Positions 17,142-25,205 of a stretch of 42,282 nucleotides of DNA are shown piece by piece. Made by a program: the position numbers and the translations under genes. The notes beneath the pieces were generated by a model. It made no database searches, was not told the DNA's origin, and saw only the letters and a program-made list of their open reading frames with translations. Numbering within the stretch: position 1 is the first letter of the stretch; each line of letters begins with the position of its first letter. The DNA is from Hominisplanchenecus murintestinalis. Lineage in GTDB: Bacteria > Bacillota > Clostridia > Lachnospirales > Lachnospiraceae. The stretch covers positions 1-42,282 of the forward strand of contig SRZB01000030.1 of NCBI GenBank assembly GCA_004793585.1, read 5' to 3'.

Positions 17142-19396
17142 GAGGTTTTTTCAGGGAAATACAGAAAACACTGCTGCGCCTGCCTGGTATGGGAGTCATA
17201 TTCGCGGCTTTGCTGTTGAATGTCTGCCTGCTTTCGACAAAGGTTCCTTATGAGATGATAGAAACAGATGCGCTGAAAAAGGCAAATGCATATATGAGTG
17301 TGCTGCCGAGGGGAAAGTTGTGGGAATTTCCGGACAGGTACGAGAAAGCGTTGGAGACGGGCGGATGGAACCGGGGCCTGCTGTTTTCAGAAAATATGGA
17401 TTCGGAATATTTTTTGATACAGGAGATGAAGAGACGCATTTTGCAGATTAAGGGATATCCGGAATACTTGAGGAACATCCAGGAACGGGCAGGACAACAG
17501 GAAATTTCTATTTTTCAGGATACGTCAGAATATACCAGGCGGAATCTGCAGGCGGCGGCACGGGCATTTGCGCCGCTGATTGGCAGACAGCTTTCGTTTG
17601 TGAACAGTGATACGTTTTTAAATGCTACAGAATCTGCGGTGACGGATGTTCTGGTACTGGGCGTGCTCTTTTATCTGATGGTTTCCATGGTTGTTTATGA
17701 GAAGGAACACGGGTTGTTTCGGATTCTGCGCGCAACAGCAGACGGACGTGGGGCGCTGATTCGCGCGAAGCTTCTGGCAGGGGCGTTTAGTGGAATATTG
17801 CTTACGCTGCTGTTCTGGGGAGTGAACCTGGTGATAGCTGTGTGGCGGTATGGAGCGCTCAATTTATCTGCGCCGCTTCAGGCAGTTTATGGATATGACG
17901 GTTCATGTCTGAATATGAGTATCGGACAGTATCTGGCGCTGTTTTTTCTTTCTAAAATAGTAGTATATACGGTGCTTGGCTTTCTTGTATTGCTGCTGGG
18001 GATAAAAGCCAGGAATACCATGAAGATTTACATAGGCATATTTCTTGCAGCGGGGATTTCCATGACGTGCTATGCGGTGGGGGCGTATTCGGGGATTCAT
18101 ATTCTACACTATATGAACCTGCAGTTTTTGGTGGAAGTCGTGTCTGCTTACCGGTTTTATTTCAATCTGAATTTTTTCGGATATCCTGTCCCAATTATCT
18201 GGTTGTTTTGGGGTAGCATTATTTGTATGGGAGGAGTTCTATGGTTCCTGAACTGGAGGGTATTTACCGGAAAGCATTTTGCAGCAGATATTAAACGGGG
18301 GTGGAAACGCAGGGAAGGAAAGCAGAGGCGTCCAAATGTAAGTTTATTTTCTCATGAGCTGTATAAGTTTCTGATTTCCGGTCATGGATGGGTAATCCTG
18401 TGCCTGCTGGTGATTCTTCAGGGATGGATGTATGTCCAGAAAAGTACACGGGTGTATGGAGACGAATACTATTATAAGCAGTATATGGAGCGTATGGCGG
18501 GGCGGCTCGACCAGGAGAAGGTGCGGTTTTTGTGGGAGGAACAGAAGAATTTCAAAGAAAATGAGAAGCTTCTGGAAAAGAAGCAGAAAGAATATGAAAA
18601 GAAAAAGATATCAGAAGCGGAGCTGAATGCGGTGATGCAGCTTGTTTCCAGAAAGCTTGAGCCAAAAGCAGCGTTCCAGAGAGTTCTTAGCAGAGCAGAG
18701 TTTGCAGAACGGCATGGTACGCCTATGGTGTATGAGGGAGGTTATCTGGAGCTGTTTGGATATGGAAGTTCAGGGGAGCAAGAGGATATGCAGCAGGCGG
18801 GGATGATGGTGGCAGCGCTGATTCTATTGCTGGCCCCGTACTGTGCGGGAGAATATTCGCAGGGAATGATGAAACTGGTAGGGACGCAGTACTATGGAAG
18901 GAGAAGAACTTTGTGGGTAAAAGGGATAATCGGGCTGCTGGCGTGCATTGTGGTGTGCCTTATCGTGTATGTTCCAAAGCTCATTTATATTGGAGAGGTG
19001 TATGGATATGCCGGGATCCTGGAAAATGCGGCTGCAATCCCGCTTCTGGCAAACGGTTTCCTGGACGGGCCGCTGTGGGCATATCTGTTGACAGTGTATG
19101 GGCTGCGGTTCCTTGCGGCAGCCGTGACTGCCGCACTTATCCTGGCTGTATCCGTCAACCGCAAAAATACAGCCCAGGCAGTGTCTTTGATGATGGCGGC
19201 GTTGGCGCTGCCTCTGGGACTTCATATACTGGGAATCCGTTTGGCGGATTACATTTCACTGAATATGTTTTACTCCGTCAATCAGATGCTGAACCAGCGG
19301 ACGCCGGGACTGTTAATTTTGGGAATCTGCATGCTGCTGCTTCTTTTGGAAGGCGCGGCGCTTTACCTGGCAGAAACCATGGGGAGAGAGGGCTGA
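17138..19396 (+). CDS. Double-length ABC-2 permease
   Basis: A 752-residue membrane protein made of two halves of similar topology. Each half has one N-terminal helix (about 15-33 and 413-432), a long outside loop (about 40-160 and 435-545), then five helices (about 165-370 and 550-747). The second loop contains a charged coiled-coil-like stretch (QKNFKENEKLLEKKQKEYEKKK, at about 462-485). This tandem arrangement would let one polypeptide act where two ABC-2 subunits normally pair. Translation starts in the ATGA overlap with the ATPase gene. The last 84 bases overlap the 3' end of the minus-strand YfhO gene. Function: exporter permease with unknown substrate. Confidence 0.85.
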   Translation: MRGFFREIQKTLLRLPGMGVIFAALLLNVCLLSTKVPYEMIETDALKKANAYMSVLPRGKLWEFPDRYEKALETGGWNRGLLFSENMDSEYFLIQEMKRRILQIKGYPEYLRNIQERAGQQEISIFQDTSEYTRRNLQAAARAFAPLIGRQLSFVNSDTFLNATESAVTDVLVLGVLFYLMVSMVVYEKEHGLFRILRATADGRGALIRAKLLAGAFSGILLTLLFWGVNLVIAVWRYGALNLSAPLQAVYGYDGSCLNMSIGQYLALFFLSKIVVYTVLGFLVLLLGIKARNTMKIYIGIFLAAGISMTCYAVGAYSGIHILHYMNLQFLVEVVSAYRFYFNLNFFGYPVPIIWLFWGSIICMGGVLWFLNWRVFTGKHFAADIKRGWKRREGKQRRPNVSLFSHELYKFLISGHGWVILCLLVILQGWMYVQKSTRVYGDEYYYKQYMERMAGRLDQEKVRFLWEEQKNFKENEKLLEKKQKEYEKKKISEAELNAVMQLVSRKLEPKAAFQRVLSRAEFAERHGTPMVYEGGYLELFGYGSSGEQEDMQQAGMMVAALILLLAPYCAGEYSQGMMKLVGTQYYGRRRTLWVKGIIGLLACIVVCLIVYVPKLIYIGEVYGYAGILENAAAIPLLANGFLDGPLWAYLLTVYGLRFLAAAVTAALILAVSVNRKNTAQAVSLMMAALALPLGLHILGIRLADYISLNMFYSVNQMLNQRTPGLLILGICMLLLLLEGAALYLAETMGREG

Positions 19397-22003
19397 GAGT
19401 ATAAGGAAGATGCTCCAGCCGAGCAGGCTCAGCAGGATACCCGTCTGCAGGCCGGGCGCCTGGTATTCCAGACGGATTTCATGGTTTCCGGCAGTCAGGC
19501 CGAGAGCCATGAATCCGTAATCAGCCCGATGGATTTTTGCGGTTTTTCCATCTATATAAGCGTTCCATCCGTCCTCATAAGGGATGCTTACCATCAGCGT
19601 CCCATCTACAGAGTTGTTTACATTACCTTCCACCAGCGTATCTTTCGCAGGCGCAGGAAACTGTACTTCTGCTCGTGTATGCTCTGTCCGGATGGAAGGA
19701 GCGCCGTAGAAATGTATTTTGCTGATTTTTCCATTGATAGCTCCGGTAGTGGAGGAAATGCGGATTGTTCTGCAGGTTCGGTTTGGAATACGGAGCCTTA
19801 CATGCACTTTTTTCTTGTCCTCCGTAGCGGAGATATAGCGGCAGCAGGAATTGTTTAAAGTCACGGCGGCCACAGCGGGAGAATCGAAGGTGATGGTAAA
19901 GTCTGCGTAAATACGTTCATAACTTTCCAGTTTTTCCTTGTCAATGGGAATCGTCAGTTCTTCCGTGCCGGCAAAATGCTGTCCCTTAATCGTATATTTT
20001 ACTTTTTTCAGTTCATAATCTTTCAGGACGGCAGCATCACCGCAGCCGGAATCCTCTACAATCAGATAGTCTGTAAGAAAAGAATCCATATCAATAGAAG
20101 AAGTATTCCGCGGAATTTTATCTTCAGAAATAATCTTCGTGTAAAATTTTCCGATAGAACCGGTATTCTGGTTTTGGTATACATACAGGTTTCCAAATTG
20201 CTTTTTCAGGGAAAATCCATCCACATCCAGGGCAGGGTTTTTAGAGAGCAGGTACTTGATATTTACCAGGGAAGCAAGCTCTGCATCGTAGACGGTCTGG
20301 CGATAACTGAACATGGACGGGGATAAGCGTTCCAGACCCGGCCACAGTTTCTTGATAAACCGTGCCACATACCTGTTTGGTGCGGAATTGTAAGTGCTCA
20401 CGCCGAAATAGTTCTGAGCCAGCGCGTCCATACAGTAACTTCCGGCATCATAATCTTTTTCTACGCGGTAGAAGGTCTCGTCATTTTCACGAAGATAGTC
20501 AAGCGCTTCGGTCATATCCGCCCCATAGAGCTGTTCAAAATATTCGGTGTCGCTTTTTTGCAGAGTATTCCGATTATTGTAAGCATGGTAGCTGTCGTAA
20601 ATCATATTGACAATAACCAGCATAAGCAGCAGCGCAGGAGCAAGGAAAGACGGAAGTGCAAAGCGTTTCTGCCAGCCAAGGAGCAGTACGGCAATCATCA
20701 GGAATCCCAGGAGACAGATGAAGAGGGGAGATGCCTGCACTGCTTCCGGAGCTGTCAGAAAAAGAACGGCAAAAAGCGCCGCCGAGACGGCAAGCCCCGG
20801 GAAGTTAATCTTCCTTTTTGAAAAAATCTGTTCGAGAGAAAAGGCCATGAGCAGCGCGGCAAAAGGCATAAATACAAACGTGTGCCTGGAAAAGGCGCGG
20901 ACAAAGGCGTTAAATACCATGCTTCCGGCCTGGATAAAAATAAAAAAGCAGGAGAGAGCTACTGCAAGGTACTGGGCGGCTTTCTGTTTTTTGGAAGCAT
21001 CCTGCCTGTGGATTGTAAACAAGTACTGGAAAAACAAGATGACAAACAAGATGCCGATAAACAGCACAGGCGCTTCGTAGTAATTCACATCGCCCACATA
21101 ATTGTCAGAAATCCCACACAAATTTGAAGAAAACAGGCGGTAGAAAGCCGTGGAATAAAAGGCGTCCCCAAAAGGTTTCATGTTGCCTAAAAATCGTTCA
21201 ATCAGAGACAGGCTGGCGTCCATCCGTGAAGAAATATTTGTCAGGTAAAGCATGGAAGGCAGGAAAACTGCCATCATCATCAAAAGCCCCAGCAGAATAG
21301 AACCACAATTCATAAGGAAAAGTTTTATGCGCACCTTAAAACTTTCTTCCATAGAAAAAATGCGGAACAGGAGATACAGGCCCAGGGCAAGCAGCGTCAT
21401 ATATGCCATGTACACACTGCTTAAAACAGAAATACTTACGGCGAGCGCCAGCAAAAAGCTGAACTGTTTCCGCCTGACAGCCCGCTCAGCCAGCAAGAGC
21501 AGAAGCGGCAGCAGGATAACAAACAGGCCAAACTGGTAATGCTGTCCCCAGACCAGAAGATATCCGTTAAAACCATAGAGATATGCTCCAATCACGCGTG
21601 TTCTTGCGGAGAATTTAAATTCGCCTAAGAAAAAGAACATCACCGTAGCGGCAAGGAAAATCTGCAGAATCTCGAAATAAACCATCAGCATGGGCAGATG
21701 GGCGGGGCCTGTCACTGTACCTGCCAGATAGAGCAGGAACAGAAGGGGATGGAACAGGTTCAGGGCATACATGCTGGTGCCGAAACCATTCGTAAAATCC
21801 CATAGAGAAAGATTGCCGTCCCGCAGGGAATTGATAATCGAATTGTAATGCATCAGATACTGCTGCAGCGTATCTGAACCTACATCTTTAAATACGGCAA
21901 GCTCATCGCCAAAGATAAACCGCCGGAAAATTACCAGACAGCTGAGCAGAATCAGAAGCCACAGAAAGAAAAGGGCTTTGGTGGGTGCGCTGAGTTTTTT
22001 CAT
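19313..22003 (-). CDS. YfhO-family multi-pass membrane protein
   Basis: An 896-residue membrane protein with about 11-13 hydrophobic segments in residues 10-480, an extracytoplasmic domain of about 350 residues (DTEYFEQLYGADMTEALDYL onward) and a final helix (TGILLSLLGWSIFLILSAL). It carries the YfhO-type features GDELAVFKDVGSDTLQQYLMHY, FTNGFGTSMYAL and a late GYMALGLTAGNHEIRLEY-like stretch (here DYGFMALGLTAGNHEIRLEYQ). YfhO proteins have been linked to adding sugars to teichoic acids outside the membrane; here that link is inference, supported by the divergent glycan genes. AAGGAGG is 7 bases before the ATG. Its promoter overlaps that of the glycosyltransferase operon. Confidence 0.85.
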   Translation of the reverse strand: MKKLSAPTKALFFLWLLILLSCLVIFRRFIFGDELAVFKDVGSDTLQQYLMHYNSIINSLRDGNLSLWDFTNGFGTSMYALNLFHPLLFLLYLAGTVTGPAHLPMLMVYFEILQIFLAATVMFFFLGEFKFSARTRVIGAYLYGFNGYLLVWGQHYQFGLFVILLPLLLLLAERAVRRKQFSFLLALAVSISVLSSVYMAYMTLLALGLYLLFRIFSMEESFKVRIKLFLMNCGSILLGLLMMMAVFLPSMLYLTNISSRMDASLSLIERFLGNMKPFGDAFYSTAFYRLFSSNLCGISDNYVGDVNYYEAPVLFIGILFVILFFQYLFTIHRQDASKKQKAAQYLAVALSCFFIFIQAGSMVFNAFVRAFSRHTFVFMPFAALLMAFSLEQIFSKRKINFPGLAVSAALFAVLFLTAPEAVQASPLFICLLGFLMIAVLLLGWQKRFALPSFLAPALLLMLVIVNMIYDSYHAYNNRNTLQKSDTEYFEQLYGADMTEALDYLRENDETFYRVEKDYDAGSYCMDALAQNYFGVSTYNSAPNRYVARFIKKLWPGLERLSPSMFSYRQTVYDAELASLVNIKYLLSKNPALDVDGFSLKKQFGNLYVYQNQNTGSIGKFYTKIISEDKIPRNTSSIDMDSFLTDYLIVEDSGCGDAAVLKDYELKKVKYTIKGQHFAGTEELTIPIDKEKLESYERIYADFTITFDSPAVAAVTLNNSCCRYISATEDKKKVHVRLRIPNRTCRTIRISSTTGAINGKISKIHFYGAPSIRTEHTRAEVQFPAPAKDTLVEGNVNNSVDGTLMVSIPYEDGWNAYIDGKTAKIHRADYGFMALGLTAGNHEIRLEYQAPGLQTGILLSLLGWSIFLILSALSPHGFCQVKRRAFQKKQQHADSQN

Positions 22004-22059
22004 CTTGACCTCCTTGTGACAAACCGCAATTTGATACTGAATAGTTTGTATTTATGGAG

Positions 22060-22088
22060 AGTATAGCATGTTGTCACTTGACATGCAA
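22060..22088 (-). promoter_or_regulatory. Promoter for the YfhO gene
   Basis: Read on the minus strand: TTGCAT (22088-22083) and TATACT (22065-22060) with a 17-base spacer. The -35 is only a 3/6 match; the -10 is good. Its -35 overlaps the -35 of the plus-strand promoter by one base. Confidence 0.55.
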
Positions 22089-22106
22089 TTTGAATTTGAC
22101 TATGAT
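22078..22106 (+). promoter_or_regulatory. Consensus sigma-A promoter of the second glycan operon
   Basis: TTGACA (perfect -35) and TATGAT are separated by exactly 17 bases. Transcription should begin near 22113, about 70 bases before the first glycosyltransferase. A short inverted repeat (TGTCA-CT-TGACA, 22072-22083) covers the -35 and could be an operator. Confidence 0.85.
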
Positions 22107-22181
22107 AAGGACAGCAGATAAATAGAAGTTGCTGTGAACGGAGCGAACAGTGACGATACGTAGAAAAGAGAATATATTTTC

Positions 22182-24014
22182 ATGAAGTTTATAGATAAAG
22201 TCACAAATTATTATAAAGAACACGGTGCGAAGGGCGTGGCGTGGCGGGTGATGGAGAAGCTGACAGGTATCCGCCCGGGAGCTATTTCTTATTCGAAATG
22301 GATAGCGCAGAATACTCCGGATGAGCGGGAGCTTGCACGGCAGGGGGATGAGCAGTTTCCGTATATGCCTGTGTTTAGCATAGTAGTTCCTTTGTTCCGC
22401 ACGAAGGCGGCGTATCTCGGGGAACTGATTGAGTCTGTCAGGAGCCAAAGTTACGGTGCGTGGGAGCTGTGCCTGTCTGACGGAAGCGGGGAAGATTCGC
22501 CGCTGACCGGGATTCTGGAGGAATACTGCCGTATGGATGGGAGAATCCGTGTTGTCCGTGCAGAGAAGCCGCTGGGGATTTCGGAAAATACGAATGCAGC
22601 TATACGGATGGCAGGGGGGGATTATCTGGTTTTTGCCGACCATGATGATATCCTGGCTCCGGATGCGCTGTATGAGTGTGCGCATAGAATCTATGAGGAT
22701 GGCGTCTATGACGTGCTGTATTCTGACGAAGATAAGATTTCCATGGACGGGAAAAAACGGTTTGACCCACAGTTTAAGACGGATTTTAATCCGGATTTGC
22801 TCAGAAGCATGAACTACATCTGCCATTTGCTTGTGGTACGGCGGGAATTTGCCTGCCAGGTGGGATTTTTGGACGGCTCGTATGATGGCGCTCAGGATTA
22901 TGATTTTATCCTGCGGTGTGCGGAATCTACGGAGAAAATCGCTCATATTCCGAAGGTTTTGTACCATTGGCGGTGTCATGGGGACTCTACGGCTGTGAAT
23001 CAGGAGAGCAAGCTTTACGCTTTTGAAGCGGGGCGGCGTGCTCTGCAGGCGCATCTGGACAGGCTGGGAATACGCGGAGAGGTGAGCCAGGGAGAGTATC
23101 TTGGACTGTACCGGACGCGTTATTTTGTGAAAGATGAACCGTTAGTATCGATATTGATTCCAAACAAAGATCATAGGGAGGATTTGGAACGGTGTATTTC
23201 TTCCCTGCATCAAAAGTCCCTGTATCGGAATTATGAGATTCTTATTATAGAAAATAACAGTGAACGGCAGGAGACGTTTGCGCTTTACGAGGAACTGGTG
23301 CGTGCAGATGAGCGGGTGAAGGTGGTGACGTATCAGGGAAGCTTTAACTATTCGGCAATCAATAATTTTGGCGCATCTCACGCATTGGGAGAATATTTTC
23401 TCTTTTTAAATAACGATACGGAGATGATCAGTGAGGAGAGCATCGGGGAGATGCTGGAGCTCTGCAGCCGGGAAAATACGGGAGCCGTGGGAGCGCGGCT
23501 GTACTATGGGGACGGCACGGTTCAGCATGCGGGTGTAGTTATCGGTCTGGGTGGGATTGCCGGACATGCGTTTTCGGGAGAGCGCAGGAGCGCGACCGGG
23601 TATTGCAGGAGAATAATCTGTACACAGGATATGAGTGCGGTGACAGCGGCCTGCATGATGATGAAACGGCAGGATTTCGAGGAACTGGGCGGATTTGATG
23701 AGAGCCTGGAGGTTACCTTTAATGATGTGGATTTGTGCCTTAGGGTTCGGGAGATGGGAAAATGGGTGGTATATACGCCTTATGCACAGTTTTACCACTA
23801 TGAGTCGAAATCCAGGGGGAATGAAGATACCACGGAGAAGGTTGAAAGATTCCACGGGGAAATCAGGCGCTTTCTTGATAAATGGAGCAGTTTTCTGGAA
23901 AAGGGAGATCCTTTTTACAGTCCGAACCTGACACGGATGCGCCCGGATTTTTCACTGAGGGATAAGACACTGGAGCCGCATATCGGTGTCCCAGAGATTT
24001 ATAAAGACATATAG
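22182..24014 (+). CDS. Double GT2 glycosyltransferase
   Basis: A 610-residue enzyme with two consecutive GT2 domains. The first (about 63-290) has FSIVVPLFRTK, LSDGSGED and the metal-binding FADHDD (151-156), with DYDFILRCAE as the late acid. The second (about 318-560) has VSILIPNKDH, ENNSERQ, FNYSAINNFGAS and LNNDTEM, then TFNDVDLCLRVRE. This arrangement is typical of rhamnan/wall-polysaccharide transferases that add two different sugars. The Shine-Dalgarno sequence before ATG 22182 is weak (AGAAAAGAG). It is first in an operon with WecE and a paralogue (25206-27005) with which it shares its domain order and most motifs. Confidence 0.88.
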   Translation: MKFIDKVTNYYKEHGAKGVAWRVMEKLTGIRPGAISYSKWIAQNTPDERELARQGDEQFPYMPVFSIVVPLFRTKAAYLGELIESVRSQSYGAWELCLSDGSGEDSPLTGILEEYCRMDGRIRVVRAEKPLGISENTNAAIRMAGGDYLVFADHDDILAPDALYECAHRIYEDGVYDVLYSDEDKISMDGKKRFDPQFKTDFNPDLLRSMNYICHLLVVRREFACQVGFLDGSYDGAQDYDFILRCAESTEKIAHIPKVLYHWRCHGDSTAVNQESKLYAFEAGRRALQAHLDRLGIRGEVSQGEYLGLYRTRYFVKDEPLVSILIPNKDHREDLERCISSLHQKSLYRNYEILIIENNSERQETFALYEELVRADERVKVVTYQGSFNYSAINNFGASHALGEYFLFLNNDTEMISEESIGEMLELCSRENTGAVGARLYYGDGTVQHAGVVIGLGGIAGHAFSGERRSATGYCRRIICTQDMSAVTAACMMMKRQDFEELGGFDESLEVTFNDVDLCLRVREMGKWVVYTPYAQFYHYESKSRGNEDTTEKVERFHGEIRRFLDKWSSFLEKGDPFYSPNLTRMRPDFSLRDKTLEPHIGVPEIYKDI

Positions 24015-24021
24015 AAAAAGG

Positions 24022-25164
24022 ATGGAAAAACGGATGATTAACTTTAATGTACCTCCCTTTGCGGGAAAGGAACTGGAATATATACGCCAGGCGGTTGAGA
24101 GCGGGAAAATCAGCGGTGACGGCCTGTTTACGAAAAAATGTTCGGATTGGATGTCTGAAGCGTATGGACTCCGGCACGTACTGTTGACGACGTCCTGCAC
24201 ACATGCGCTGGAAATGGCGGCGGTGCTCAGCGGCGTGCAGCCAGGGGATGAAGTTATCCTTCCGTCTTATACGTTTGTGTCTACGGCAGATGCATTTGTA
24301 CAGCGGGGAGCACGGCTGGTATTTGTAGACATTCGGCCGGAAACGATGAATCTGGACGAGCGGCTGATTGAAGATGCCATTACAGAGAAGACGAAGGTGA
24401 TTGTCCCGGTACATTATGCGGGCGTAGGATGTGCGATGGATGAAATTATGGAAATCGCCGGGCGGCATGGAGTAAAAGTGGTAGAGGATGCGGCACAGGG
24501 AGCAGGCGCATACTATAAAGGCCGGGCGCTGGGAAGTATTGGTGATTTTGGATGCTACAGTTTCCACGAGACGAAGAACTATTCTATGGGAGAGGGCGGC
24601 GCGCTGGCTTTTCCGGACGACGGCGTGAAAGATGCAGCGGAAATCCTGAGAGAGAAGGGAACCAACCGGAGCCAGTTTTTCCGGGGACAGATTGATAAAT
24701 ACCGCTGGGTAGACTATGGTTCGTCCTATCTTCCAAGCGATATGAATGCAGCATATCTGTGGGCGCAGCTTGAGGAAGCAGACATCATCCGTGAGGACAG
24801 GCTGGCGAGCTTTGGACATTATCAGGAAGGGCTGCGTCCGCTGGCGGATAAGGGATATATTGAGCAGCCATTTATTCCGGATTATGCGGAGCATAACGCT
24901 CATATGTACTATATAAAAGTCAAGGATTTAGAAACCAGAACGCGCCTGATTTCCTATCTGAAAGAACAGGAAGTCCAGGCGGTGTTCCATTATGTTCCTC
25001 TGCATTCGGCTCCGGCGGGACGGAAGTTTGGATATTTTCATGGCGAGGACCGCTATACCACAAAGGAGAGCGAGAGAATCCTGCGGCTGCCGATGTACTA
25101 TCGTTTAAAGCAAGAGGATAGGGAGAGAATCATAGAGAGAGTGACGGCGTTTTTTGAAGCCTAA
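24022..25164 (+). CDS. wecE: dTDP-4-amino-4,6-dideoxygalactose transaminase (WecE/RffA type)
   Basis: About 380 residues, a PLP enzyme of the DegT/DnrJ/EryC1/StrS family. It closely resembles E. coli WecE across its length (GKxxGDGLFTKKC, TTSCTHALEMAA, GDEVILPSYTFVSTADAFV, VPVHYAGV, FHETKNYSMGEGG). Numbered from ATG 24022, Lys185 in HETKN binds PLP and Asp156 lies in EDAAQG. It would convert dTDP-4-keto-6-deoxyglucose to dTDP-Fuc4N using glutamate. The alternative ATG at 24034 matches the E. coli start; ATG 24022 has AGAAAAAGG upstream. It sits 7 bases after the double GT2 gene. No rmlA/rmlB or Fuc4N acyltransferase gene lies in the window. Confidence 0.92.
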   Translation: MEKRMINFNVPPFAGKELEYIRQAVESGKISGDGLFTKKCSDWMSEAYGLRHVLLTTSCTHALEMAAVLSGVQPGDEVILPSYTFVSTADAFVQRGARLVFVDIRPETMNLDERLIEDAITEKTKVIVPVHYAGVGCAMDEIMEIAGRHGVKVVEDAAQGAGAYYKGRALGSIGDFGCYSFHETKNYSMGEGGALAFPDDGVKDAAEILREKGTNRSQFFRGQIDKYRWVDYGSSYLPSDMNAAYLWAQLEEADIIREDRLASFGHYQEGLRPLADKGYIEQPFIPDYAEHNAHMYYIKVKDLETRTRLISYLKEQEVQAVFHYVPLHSAPAGRKFGYFHGEDRYTTKESERILRLPMYYRLKQEDRERIIERVTAFFEA

Positions 25165-25205
25165 ATAGATAGTTTGATTATGTCTGGGAGTTCTGGAGGA
25201 AAAGC

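Noticed and set aside
22074-23054. 326-residue minus-strand frame
   Set aside because: It lies antisense to the first double GT2 and runs through the divergent promoter; no domain is recognised.
23863-24903. 346-residue minus-strand frame
   Set aside because: It is antisense to the end of the GT2 gene and to wecE, whose motifs are clear.
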